DNA from: Devosia yakushimensis
GTDB taxonomy: Bacteria; Pseudomonadota; Alphaproteobacteria; Rhizobiales; Devosiaceae
Assembly (NCBI RefSeq): GCF_030159855.1
Contig: NZ_BSNG01000001.1
Location: 2,790,001 to 2,854,000 of the forward strand
DNA: 64,000 bases
Reading direction: 5' to 3'
This document shows positions 43,558 to 51,808 of this stretch, in pieces. Every line of letters starts with the position of its first letter. Position 1 is the stretch's first letter. Made by a program: the position numbers and the translations under genes. The notes under the pieces are model-generated. The model worked only from the letters and a program-made list of their open reading frames with translations. It was not told where the DNA came from and made no database searches.

Positions 43558-44448
43558 CTAGCCGTTTGCGGCGCTTCTCACCATAGCCAGAAATGCTTCG
43601 GCCGCCTGGGTGCGGTAGCGCTCCTTGTGCCGCAGCAGATAAAAACTGCGCCGCACCGGTGGCAGGTCGACCACGGTCAGTAGCCCCGCCACCACGCGGG
43701 CCCGGGCGACGGCGCGCGATACCAGCGTTGCGCCCAGCCCCGCTTCGACGACGCCCAGCACCGCCTCGTTGCCCGGCAACACCATGGCGATATCGAGCGC
43801 AGCCGGATCGATTCCCGCCTGCAGGATCATGCCGTCAAAGGCGGCGCGGGTGCCCGAGCCGGCCTCGCGCAAGACCCAGGCCGTGCCGCCATAGCCTGCG
43901 GCCTGGGCCACGCCCGGTTGGGCCCAGCTATGGCCTGCCCCCACCACCACGACCATTTCATCCTGATCGAGCAGGCCGACACTGAGCGCCGGGCGCTCCA
44001 CCTGCCCTTCCACCAGGCCCAGTTCGGCCAGCCCGCTCTCGACGCCGTCGGCCACCTGGCCGGTATTGGCAAAGCGCATGTCGAGTTCGATATGGGGATG
44101 GCTCTGCCGATAGGCCACGAGCCGCCGCGGCAGCCAGTAATCGGCAATGGTCTGGCTCGCCATGATCGACAGCCGCCCACGCAGCAGCCGCGAGAGGTCG
44201 TCGAGCGCGCCTTCGGCGGCCTTGGCCCGGTCCAGCACCGCCTGGGCCTCGGGCAGGAAGGTGCGCCCGGCCTCGTTGAGCACGATGGACCGCCCCACCC
44301 GGTCAAACAGCGTCACGCCATGGCGGCTTTCTAGCGCCGAGACGGCGGCGCTCACCGCCGATTGCGTCATATGCAGGGCCTGGGCCGCCCTCGTGATGTG
44401 CTGCCGCTCGGCCACGGCCAGGAATATGCGCAATTGTTCGAGGGTCAT
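43558..44448 (-). CDS. LysR-family transcriptional regulator
   Basis: 296 residues with a LysR helix-turn-helix (residues 3-62: ITRAAQALHMTQSAVSAAVS) and an effector domain with ASQTIADYWLPRRLVAYRQ, which resembles CysB/CbbR-like regulators. The frame opens at TTG 44460, but the ATG at 44448 with gcggga ahead is the better start. It is divergent from a TDT-family exporter gene, its probable target; a perfect palindrome lies between them. Confidence 0.92.
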   Translation of the reverse strand: MTLEQLRIFLAVAERQHITRAAQALHMTQSAVSAAVSALESRHGVTLFDRVGRSIVLNEAGRTFLPEAQAVLDRAKAAEGALDDLSRLLRGRLSIMASQTIADYWLPRRLVAYRQSHPHIELDMRFANTGQVADGVESGLAELGLVEGQVERPALSVGLLDQDEMVVVVGAGHSWAQPGVAQAAGYGGTAWVLREAGSGTRAAFDGMILQAGIDPAALDIAMVLPGNEAVLGVVEAGLGATLVSRAVARARVVAGLLTVVDLPPVRRSFYLLRHKERYRTQAAEAFLAMVRSAANG

Positions 44449-44459
44449 TCCCGCCACCA

Positions 44460-44482
44460 ATCAATCGATATCATCGATTGAT
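44460..44482. promoter_or_regulatory. Perfect palindrome between lysR and the exporter gene
   Basis: ATCAATCGAT (44460-44469), 3 bp, then ATCGATTGAT (44473-44482): a perfect 10-bp inverted repeat 12 bp before the lysR ATG and 67 bp before the exporter ATG. Its AT-rich, symmetric form suits a LysR operator controlling both divergent genes. Confidence 0.7.
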
Positions 44483-44548
44483 CTCACATAAATCATGCGT
44501 TGGAAACGATCATCGCTTTGCCGCTATGGCTCGCCGCAGAGGTTTGCC

Positions 44549-45679
44549 ATGTCCATTGCTGTTGCCAGTATCCGCCCGTTTTCCCGTCTCGCCACGCCGG
44601 CCGATGCGGTTCGCTTTTTCACGCCCAACTGGTTCGCCGCCACCATGGGCACCGGCATTCTGGCCGTGGCGCTGGGGCAATTTCCCGATCTGCCGCTGCT
44701 GTTCGCCGCCGGCACGGGGCTGTGGTTCTTCAATGTCGCGCTGTTTGCGCTGTTTGCCGTTCTCTATGCCACCCGCTGGGTCACCCATTTTTCCGGCGCC
44801 AAGCGCATTCTGGCGCATTCGAGCATGTCCATGTCGCTGGGCTGCATTCCCATGGGCCTCTCCACGCTGATCAATGGCGCCGTGCTGTTCGGCATTCCCC
44901 TGTTCGGCGCGGCCATCGTGCCGGTGGCGCAGGGCCTGTGGTGGGCCGATGCCACGCTGTCGCTGGCCTGTGGCATCGGCGTGCCCTTCATGATGTTCAC
45001 CCGCCAGAATCACGCGCCCCACCAGATGACCGCGATCTGGCTGCTGCCCATCGTCGCCGCCGGGGTGGCCGCGGCAACGGGCGCCCTGCTCGCGCCCCAT
45101 CTCCCGGCGGCCGATCAGCTGACCGTTACCCTTGTCAGCTATGCGCTCTGGGCCTGTTCGGTGCCCATGGCGCTAGGCTTGCTGGTGGTTCTGGTGGTGC
45201 GGATGATCGTCCACAACCTGCCCGACGCCAATATGGCCAGTTCCTGCTGGCTGGCCCTGGGACCCATTGCCACCGGCGCGCTCGGCATGCTGCTACTGGC
45301 CCGGCATGCGCCCATAGCGCTCGAAGCCAATGGCCTGGGCGCCTATGCCGATGCGGTGGGCGGGGCGAGTTTTCTCATCGCCGTGCTGCTCTGGGGCTAT
45401 GGATTGTGGTGGCTGGGCATGGCTGGTCTCATCACCCTGCGCTATTTCCGTGATGACGTGCCCTTCAACCTCAGCTGGTGGGCCTTTACCTTTCCGCTGG
45501 GCGTCTATGCCGTCACCACGCTCAACCTGGCCCATATAGTGCCCTTCGCCCCTTTCATGGCGCTTGGCACGGGGCTCTGCGGCGTCTTGGCCGTGGTCTG
45601 GGCCATCGTTGCCTCGCGCACGCTGGCCGGGGCGTGGCATGGCGAGCTCTTCGCCGCGCCGTGCCTCGCCGATGACTGA
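44549..45679 (+). CDS. TDT/SLAC1 family transporter (TehA-like)
   Basis: The 376-residue product has ten membrane helices and the TDT start FTPNWFAATMGTGILAVAL, with SMSLGCIPMGLSTLINGAV. The family includes sulfite efflux, malate and tellurite-resistance transporters and plant anion channels, so the substrate is not clear. The ATG at 44549 is chosen; upstream codons are not conserved. With its divergent LysR gene it looks like a two-gene response to an anion, perhaps sulfite. Confidence 0.9.
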   Translation: MSIAVASIRPFSRLATPADAVRFFTPNWFAATMGTGILAVALGQFPDLPLLFAAGTGLWFFNVALFALFAVLYATRWVTHFSGAKRILAHSSMSMSLGCIPMGLSTLINGAVLFGIPLFGAAIVPVAQGLWWADATLSLACGIGVPFMMFTRQNHAPHQMTAIWLLPIVAAGVAAATGALLAPHLPAADQLTVTLVSYALWACSVPMALGLLVVLVVRMIVHNLPDANMASSCWLALGPIATGALGMLLLARHAPIALEANGLGAYADAVGGASFLIAVLLWGYGLWWLGMAGLITLRYFRDDVPFNLSWWAFTFPLGVYAVTTLNLAHIVPFAPFMALGTGLCGVLAVVWAIVASRTLAGAWHGELFAAPCLADD

Positions 45680-45755
45680 TCGCGGGTAAAAACGGGAAAC
45701 CGGGTCGGAAAGCCGCCCGGCATGACCTATATTCTCCCCTCAGGAGAATCGAAAC

Positions 45756-47600
45756 TTGCCCATTCGCCAGCTTCCCGAAGATCTGATCAACCGCATTGCT
45801 GCCGGCGAGGTCGTCGAGCGGCCTGCCAGCGTGATCAAGGAACTGGTTGAGAACGCCATCGATGCCGGCGCCAGCCGCATCGTGGTCACTACGGCCGGCG
45901 GCGGCAAGGGGCTGATGCGCATCGAGGACGACGGCCATGGCATGGACCAGGCCGACCTGCTCCTCTCGGTCGAGCGCCACGCCACGTCCAAGCTCTCCGC
46001 CGGCGATCTCGACGATATCCGCACGCTGGGCTTTCGCGGCGAAGCCCTGGCCTCGATCGGCTCGGTAGCCGAGCTCAGCGTCTCCTCGCGCCCGGCCAAT
46101 GCCGAGAGCGGCCTGCGCATCGAGGTGCGCAGCGGCGTCCGCACCGGCCCCGTACCGCAGGCGATGAACCGGGGCACTGTGGTCGAGGTCAAGAACCTCT
46201 TTGCCAATGTCCCCGCGCGGCTCAAATTCCTCAAGACCGATCGGGCCGAGGCCGGCGCCATTACCGATGTGATGAAGCGCCTCGCCATGGCCAATCCATC
46301 GGTACATTTCGTGCTCAACGGCACGGATCGCTCCCCCGCCAATTGGCCCGCCGTCAGCGGCACGGGGGCCCTGGAAGCGCGGCTGGCCCAGGTCATCGGC
46401 GACGATTTCGCGCAGAATGCGGTGCGGCTCGCGACGTCGCGCCATGGCGTGGTCGTGGCAGGCCTGGCGGGTCTGCCCACCTATACGCGCGCCAATTCGC
46501 TATCGCAGTTCTATTTCGTCAATGGCCGCTCGGTGCGCGACAAGGTGCTGGTCGGCGCCATCCGCGCCGCCTATGCCGATTACACCTTCCGCGACCGTTT
46601 TCCGGTCGTCGCTCTCTACCTCGCCATCGATCCGGCCGAGGTCGACGTCAATGTGCATCCGGCCAAGGCCGAATTGCGCTTCCGCGATGCCGGCGCGGTG
46701 CGTGGTGCTGTTATCCGCGCCATTGGCGAGGCACTGACCGCCGCCGGTTTCAAGGCTTCGACCAGCGTCGCCGATGACATTCTGGGCGCCTTCACCACCC
46801 CGCAATACGAAACGACGGCTCCGGCCGGAGCGCCCCAGCGACAGGATTTCGTCCGCCCCGCAATGCCCTTTGCCAGCTATGAGCGGGCGGAGGGCTATGG
46901 CAGCGCCAACCCCTTTTCGCCGCATTATGGCGCCGCAACGGCAATCCAGCCCGGCATAGAAGGCCTCAACGAGCCCAGTGCCCGCGTCGAGAGCGAAGCT
47001 CCGCCCGCGCTGATGGAATTCCCGCTCGGCACGGCACGGGCCCAGATGTTCGACAATTTCATCATCGCCCAGAATAGCGAGGGCCTGTTGCTGGTCGATC
47101 AGCATGCCGCGCATGAACGTCTGGTCTATGAGCGCTTCAAGGCCCAGCTTGCCTCCGGTCCCGTGCCCAGCCAGGCCCATCTCATCCCCCTGGTCATCGA
47201 GCTGCCCGAGGAAGATTGCGCCCGGCTGGAAGAGGCGGCGCCGGACCTCGAACGGTTTGGCCTCTATCTCGAGCGCTTTGGCCCCCGCGCCATCGCGGTG
47301 CGCGAGACCCCGGCTTTGCTGGGTAATTCCGATGTCGAGGGCCTGGTGCGCGATGTCGCCGATGGCCTGGCCGAATGGGACACCTCGACCGCGGTGGCCG
47401 ACCGCATGGATGAAATCATCGCCCGCATGGCCTGCCACGGCTCGGTCCGCTCCGGGCGTCGTCTGCGGGTCGACGAAATGAATGCCCTCCTGCGCGACAT
47501 GGAGGCCACGCCCCATTCCGGGCAATGCATCCATGGGCGCCCGACCTATGTGGAACTGAAGCAGAAGGACATCGAGCGCCTGTTCGGGCGGAGCCGGTAG
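45756..47600 (+). CDS. mutL: DNA mismatch repair protein MutL
   Basis: The 614-residue product has the GHKL ATPase motifs: RIAAGEVVERPASVIKELVENA, DDGHGM, LGFRGEALASI and the ATP lid TRNRGTVV-like NRGTVVEVKNLF. A linker of about 80 residues leads to a C-terminal dimer domain with DQHAAHERLVYERF (from D448), which matches the DQHA-x2-E-x4-E endonuclease motif absent from E. coli MutL. Start is TTG at 45756 with caggagaa 8 bp ahead. It is followed 1 bp later by the dioxygenase-esterase gene. Confidence 0.97.
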   Translation: MPIRQLPEDLINRIAAGEVVERPASVIKELVENAIDAGASRIVVTTAGGGKGLMRIEDDGHGMDQADLLLSVERHATSKLSAGDLDDIRTLGFRGEALASIGSVAELSVSSRPANAESGLRIEVRSGVRTGPVPQAMNRGTVVEVKNLFANVPARLKFLKTDRAEAGAITDVMKRLAMANPSVHFVLNGTDRSPANWPAVSGTGALEARLAQVIGDDFAQNAVRLATSRHGVVVAGLAGLPTYTRANSLSQFYFVNGRSVRDKVLVGAIRAAYADYTFRDRFPVVALYLAIDPAEVDVNVHPAKAELRFRDAGAVRGAVIRAIGEALTAAGFKASTSVADDILGAFTTPQYETTAPAGAPQRQDFVRPAMPFASYERAEGYGSANPFSPHYGAATAIQPGIEGLNEPSARVESEAPPALMEFPLGTARAQMFDNFIIAQNSEGLLLVDQHAAHERLVYERFKAQLASGPVPSQAHLIPLVIELPEEDCARLEEAAPDLERFGLYLERFGPRAIAVRETPALLGNSDVEGLVRDVADGLAEWDTSTAVADRMDEIIARMACHGSVRSGRRLRVDEMNALLRDMEATPHSGQCIHGRPTYVELKQKDIERLFGRSR

Positions 47601-47601
47601 C

Positions 47602-49152
47602 ATGACCAGCGGTATCCACCACGTCACGCTGATCACCGGCAATGTGCAGGCCAATGTCGATTTCTATGTCGGCTTTCTCGGACTGCGCCTGGTCAAGCGC
47701 ACCGGGGGTTATGAAGACCCCCGCCAATTACACCTGTTCTATGGCGACCGCTCGGGCGCGCCCGGCTCGCTCATCACCTTCCTCGTCTGGCAGGATGGAT
47801 CGCCCGGGCGTAGCGGTGCCGAGCAGGTGGGGGAAATCAGCTTCTCTATCGGCCAGGCCAGCATCGGCTTCTGGCTGGAGCGGGCATTGCGCCACCAGGT
47901 CAAGGTCGAGGGCACGGTCCAGGAATTCGGGGAAACCGTGCTGCGGCTGCGCGATCCGGATGGCGTCATCATCAAGCTGGCCGCGGCCGGCCTGCCCCCG
48001 CTGGCCCTGCCCGTCAGCGATATTCCGCCCGAACATGCCATCAGCCGGTTGCGCGGAGTGACCCTGCTGTCGGAAACGCCAGAACAGACCGCCGCCTTCA
48101 TCACCGCCCATTTCGGCTTCCGTATGCTGACGCGGTCGGGCGCCAGCCAGCGACTGGTTGCCGATAGCGGCGATAGCGTCGATGTGCGCGATGCCTCCGG
48201 CTTCTGGCCGGGCGCACCGGGGACCGGCATTGCCGATCACGTCGCCTTCCGCGCCCCCGACGATGCCGCCGTCAAGGCCGTTGAACGCGATCTGGCGCGG
48301 CTCAATTCAAGCCTGACCAATCTGCATGACCGGCATTATTTCACCTCGCTCTATGTGCGCGAGCCGGGCGGCGTGCTGATCGAACTGGCTTCGGACGGCC
48401 CCGGATTTACGCTGGATGAGCCGGAGGAGACCCTGGGCCAGCAGCTTTTCGTGCCCCCCGATGCCGCGCTCGACGCCCAGGACATCATCGCGACACTGCC
48501 CCAGTTCGCCCTGCCCGGCGAGGACCGCGTGGTCTATCGCGACCTCACCCATGTGCATCGCTTCCACACCCCCGCCCATCCCGATGGCCAGACCTTGCTG
48601 CTATTGCACGGCACGGGCGGCAACGAGACCGACCTGATGCCGCTGGCCCGTCGCGCGGCCCCCAACGCCGTTCTGCTCGGCCTGCGCGGACGCAGCACCG
48701 AAAGCGGCGTGCAGCGCTGGTTCCGCGGGCTTGCGCCCCATATTTTCGACCAGAAGGACATAACTTTCGAATCCGGCGCACTCGACGCCTTCGTCACCGA
48801 TGCCGAACGGGAATATGGCCTCGACCGCGACCACCTCACGGCGCTGGGCTATTCCAATGGCGCCAACCTGCTGGCGGCGGCGCTGCTCCTGCATCCTGGC
48901 CTCGTGCGCCGCGCTATCCTGCTGCGTCCGGTCATGGTGCTGGACAACACGCCGCAAGCCGACCTGACGGGAACCGATGTCTTGATCATATTGGGAGAAA
49001 CCGACGCCTATCGCAGCGGCGGCGAAACACTGGCCGACGCCTTGCGCGCCGCCGGCGCGACCGTGACGGTTAAGACCCTTCCCGCTGCCCATGCCTTGTC
49101 AGACCAGGACAACGCTACGATCGCGGCTTGGTTGGGAAAAGAAGCGCAATAA
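47602..49152 (+). CDS. Fusion of ring-cleaving dioxygenase (MhqO-like) and esterase (MhqD-like)
   Basis: 516 residues in two parts. Residues 1-310 form two glyoxalase/VOC repeats, with H7 or H8 (IHHVTLIT), DHVAFRAPD and GVLIELASDGPGF as probable metal ligands, as in MhqO ring-cleaving dioxygenases. Residues 318-516 form an alpha/beta hydrolase of the carboxylesterase type: LLLLHGTGGNETDLMP, nucleophile S418 in LGYSNGANL, D468 and H497. In Bacillus these two functions are separate neighbouring genes for quinone resistance. Start is 1 bp after mutL. Confidence 0.9.
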   Translation: MTSGIHHVTLITGNVQANVDFYVGFLGLRLVKRTGGYEDPRQLHLFYGDRSGAPGSLITFLVWQDGSPGRSGAEQVGEISFSIGQASIGFWLERALRHQVKVEGTVQEFGETVLRLRDPDGVIIKLAAAGLPPLALPVSDIPPEHAISRLRGVTLLSETPEQTAAFITAHFGFRMLTRSGASQRLVADSGDSVDVRDASGFWPGAPGTGIADHVAFRAPDDAAVKAVERDLARLNSSLTNLHDRHYFTSLYVREPGGVLIELASDGPGFTLDEPEETLGQQLFVPPDAALDAQDIIATLPQFALPGEDRVVYRDLTHVHRFHTPAHPDGQTLLLLHGTGGNETDLMPLARRAAPNAVLLGLRGRSTESGVQRWFRGLAPHIFDQKDITFESGALDAFVTDAEREYGLDRDHLTALGYSNGANLLAAALLLHPGLVRRAILLRPVMVLDNTPQADLTGTDVLIILGETDAYRSGGETLADALRAAGATVTVKTLPAAHALSDQDNATIAAWLGKEAQ

Positions 49153-49238
49153 GGGCGTGTCGCCCGGTACGCCAATCTCCCCACCCACCGCGCCTTCCCC
49201 ACCCACCGCCTTCCCAACCACCTCAATCTCACCACCCC

Positions 49239-49332
49239 ACCGCGCCTCCCTCGGGCTTGACCCGAGGGCCTCTCCCAACCCGGCACAAGCGGCGAGTGGC
49301 CCTCGGGTCAAGCCCGAGGGAAGCGCGGTGTG
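49239..49332. repeat. Family A paired palindromic repeat
   Basis: CCTCGGGCTTGACCCGAGG (49249-49267 region) faces CCTCGGGTCAAGCCCGAGG (about 49301-49319). The centre AACCCGGCACAAGCGGCGAG is identical to that of the copy at 38.5 kb, and the outer bases (CACCGCG / GCGCGGTG) extend the pairing. It lies after the fusion gene. Confidence 0.88.
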
Positions 49333-49358
49333 TTGGATAGGCAGTGGTCAATCCAGGG

Positions 49359-49467
49359 ACACCCCGATGCTGTCCCCCCTCTGAGGGGAGGGAGACGATA
49401 GAACCGAGAGTTCTCAGTCTGCGCCTCCCTCCCCTTGATGGGGAGGGATTGAGGGTGGGGTGCGGGG
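49359..49467. repeat. Family C inverted repeat
   Basis: ACACCCCGATGCTGTCCCCC followed by CTCTGAGGGGAGGGAG (49359-49397) faces CGCCTCCCTCCCCTTGATGG with GGTGGGGTG downstream (49421-49467). Imperfect but clearly the same type as the unit at 34.9 kb. With the family A copy beside it, this accounts for most of the 360-bp gap between convergent genes. Confidence 0.75.
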
Positions 49468-49512
49468 AGCCACAAAGGCGGGGGAGAGCGCGACGACTAA
49501 AAATACAGCTGA

Positions 49513-50589
49513 TCAAGCCGCAAGCGGCCCAATATATTTCGATTGCGGGCGGATGAGCCGGCCGTGATCGATTTGCTCCCGCGCATGGCCGATCCAGCCG
49601 CCGACCCGGCCGGCTGCAAAGACGCAGGTAAAAGCCTCGCGCGGCAAGCCCAGTGCCTCGAGCAGCAGTGCGGTATAGAATTCGACATTGGTTTCGAGCG
49701 CCCGATCCGGCTTTTTCTGCCGCAGCAGAACCAGCGCCGCGCCTTCGACCGCTTCGGCCAGCGCCAGCCTCCCCGCCGGCACGGCGCCGGCCTTGGCCAA
49801 TTGCTGCAGCGCGGCCTTGAGCGCATCGGCGCGCGGGTCGCGCACGCGATAGATGCGGTGCCCAAAACCCATCAGCCGCTCGCCCCGGGCCAGTTCGGCC
49901 GCCAGCACGGCTTCGGCCCGCTCAGGCGTACCCACGCTATCGAGCATATCGAGCACTGGGCCTGGCGCACCGCCATGGAGCGGCCCCTTGAGCGCGCTCA
50001 GGGCGGCCAGGATCGCCGAGGTCAGCCCGGCGCGGGTCGAGGCTACGACGCGGGCGGCAAAGGTCGAGGCGTTGAGGCCATGGTCGGAAACCGTCACGAG
50101 ATAGGTATCGAGGGCCTTGGCCTGCTCTTCTGCCGGCACGGTTCCCAGCAGCATGGCCAGCATGTCGGCGGCATGGCCGAGCGTCTCGCTGGGGGCGATA
50201 ACCGGTAGCCCCTGCTGCATACGAAGCAGAGCGGGAGTGAACACCGCCGGGGCAGCCAGCAGGCGATAGGCGGTGTCGCGGTCCTCGCCATCGGGCAGGC
50301 GGGCAATCATGGCGCGCAGGGCCTCGATGGGGCTCAATGCCAGGATGGCAGCATCGATCCCTTCGACATAGGCATGCACTTCCCGGCGCGCAGCGGCCAG
50401 GTTCCGGGTGATGGCGGCCGTGTCGGCTTGGAGGAATTCGCCCAGCAACAGGGCCAGCATGGCCTCATAGCTGGTGCGGCCCGCCAGATCGTCCAGCGAA
50501 TGGCCGGCGATGACCAGCCGGCCATTCAGCCCATCCACATCCGAAAGCATGGTTTCGGCGGCAATCACATCGTCCAATCCAGAGATCAT
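49513..50589 (-). CDS. Citrate synthase family protein (citrate/2-methylcitrate synthase-like)
   Basis: The 358-residue product has the catalytic His sites GPLHGGAPGPVLDML and MGFGHRIYRVRDPRADALKA and a C-terminal VGGWIGHAREQ. The third catalytic position, usually Asp in N-V-D, reads N-V-E (E303). It is short relative to hexameric enzymes (about 430) and like the archaeal/Bacillus type. It is divergent from a second citrate synthase homologue with 85 bp between starts, and may pair with it. Which acyl-CoA it uses is not clear. Confidence 0.9.
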   Translation of the reverse strand: MISGLDDVIAAETMLSDVDGLNGRLVIAGHSLDDLAGRTSYEAMLALLLGEFLQADTAAITRNLAAARREVHAYVEGIDAAILALSPIEALRAMIARLPDGEDRDTAYRLLAAPAVFTPALLRMQQGLPVIAPSETLGHAADMLAMLLGTVPAEEQAKALDTYLVTVSDHGLNASTFAARVVASTRAGLTSAILAALSALKGPLHGGAPGPVLDMLDSVGTPERAEAVLAAELARGERLMGFGHRIYRVRDPRADALKAALQQLAKAGAVPAGRLALAEAVEGAALVLLRQKKPDRALETNVEFYTALLLEALGLPREAFTCVFAAGRVGGWIGHAREQIDHGRLIRPQSKYIGPLAA

Positions 50590-50627
50590 CTTGTCTCTCC
50601 TCTGCGTTTGGAGGATAGATGGGCTTG

Positions 50628-50651
50628 ATCAAGATTGACGTCAATCTTGAT
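50628..50651. promoter_or_regulatory. 24-bp perfect palindrome between two citrate synthase genes
   Basis: ATCAAGATTGAC is followed at once by its exact complement GTCAATCTTGAT. It lies 38 bp from the start of the leftward gene and 23 bp from that of the rightward gene, so a protein bound there would control both. The rightward gene encodes a DNA-binding N-terminus and is the first candidate to bind it. Confidence 0.8.
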
Positions 50652-50674
50652 GCGAACCATCAATGTGAGGAGCC

Positions 50675-51808
50675 ATGGGCTGGATAACAGCGGAACAGGC
50701 CTTGCAGCGTCTGGGCACCAAACCGCAGACGCTCTATGCCAATGTCAGCCGGGGCCGGATCGCGGCCAAGCCTGACGCCTCCGATCCGCGCCGCAGTCTT
50801 TACAGCACCGAGGACATCGAGCGGCTGGCCAGCCGCCAGCATGGCCGCCGCAAGGCCGAGACCGTCGCCGCGCAGACCATGGCCTGGGGCGATCCTGTCC
50901 TGCCGACCACGATCTCCACCATCGAGGACGGACGCCTCTATTATCGCGGCGAGGATGCCGCCAAGCTCTCGCGCATGGCCGACCTCGAAGCGGTGGCGGG
51001 CCTGCTCTGGGGCGGTAAGCGGCCGCGTTTTCCCATTATGGCCGGCGAGGACAATCCCGGCCTACCGCAGGCCTTCACCGTGCTCGGGCGCCTGGCCGCC
51101 AGCGACATGCCCACATTGGGGCGCGGCCATGCAGTGCTTCATGCCGATGCCGCCCGGGTCATGGGTGCAGTGACCCGCGCCCTGGCCGGCACGACCGCCA
51201 CCGAGCTGGCGGCCCATGAGCGCCTCGCCCGGCACTGGCATCGCCCGGAGGCCGCCGACATCATCCGGCGGGCCTTGGTGCTGCTCGCCGAACATGAGCT
51301 CAATGCCTCGACCTTTTCCGCGCGCATTACCGTCTCGACCGGCGCGCCGCTCTCGGCCGCAGTGCTGTCGGGCCTTTGCACGCTGGGCGGGCCGCTGCAT
51401 GGCGGGGCGGCGGCCGCCATGGATGAACTGGCCGAGGCCGCCACCCGGCTCGGGCCGGAACAGGCCGTGCAACTCAGCCTCAGGCGAGGCCGTGCCCTGC
51501 CCTGTTTCGGCCACCGGCTCTATCCGCATGGCGATGTGCGCGCGGCCGAATTGCTGACGCACTTCGAAGTGCCGCCGCTCTATCGCGATCTCGCGGTGAT
51601 CGGGGAGGCGCTGGTGGGCGAGCGGCCCAATATCGATTTCGCCCTCGCCGCCATGGCCGCCGCCTGCGGCCTGCCCGCTGCCGCGCCGATGATCATCTTC
51701 ACCCTCGCCCGCTCGGTGGGCTGGCTGGCCCATGCGCTGGAGCAGATCGAGACCGGATCACTGATCCGGCCCCGGGCGCGTTATGTGGGGCCGGCGCCGG
51801 CCTATTGA
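50675..51808 (+). CDS. Citrate synthase family protein with N-terminal DNA-binding domain
   Basis: 377 residues. Residues 1-60 look like a MerR/excisionase-type helix-turn-helix (ITAEQALQRLGTKPQTLYANV, then RRSLYSTEDIERLA). Residues 75-377 are a citrate synthase fold with LGGPLHGGAAAAMDEL, PCFGHRLYPHGDVRAAEL and NIDFALAAMA, so all three catalytic positions (His, His, Asp) look intact. It may be an enzyme that also regulates transcription. It overlaps the edd stop on the opposite strand by 7 bp. Confidence 0.9.
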   Translation: MGWITAEQALQRLGTKPQTLYANVSRGRIAAKPDASDPRRSLYSTEDIERLASRQHGRRKAETVAAQTMAWGDPVLPTTISTIEDGRLYYRGEDAAKLSRMADLEAVAGLLWGGKRPRFPIMAGEDNPGLPQAFTVLGRLAASDMPTLGRGHAVLHADAARVMGAVTRALAGTTATELAAHERLARHWHRPEAADIIRRALVLLAEHELNASTFSARITVSTGAPLSAAVLSGLCTLGGPLHGGAAAAMDELAEAATRLGPEQAVQLSLRRGRALPCFGHRLYPHGDVRAAELLTHFEVPPLYRDLAVIGEALVGERPNIDFALAAMAAACGLPAAAPMIIFTLARSVGWLAHALEQIETGSLIRPRARYVGPAPAY

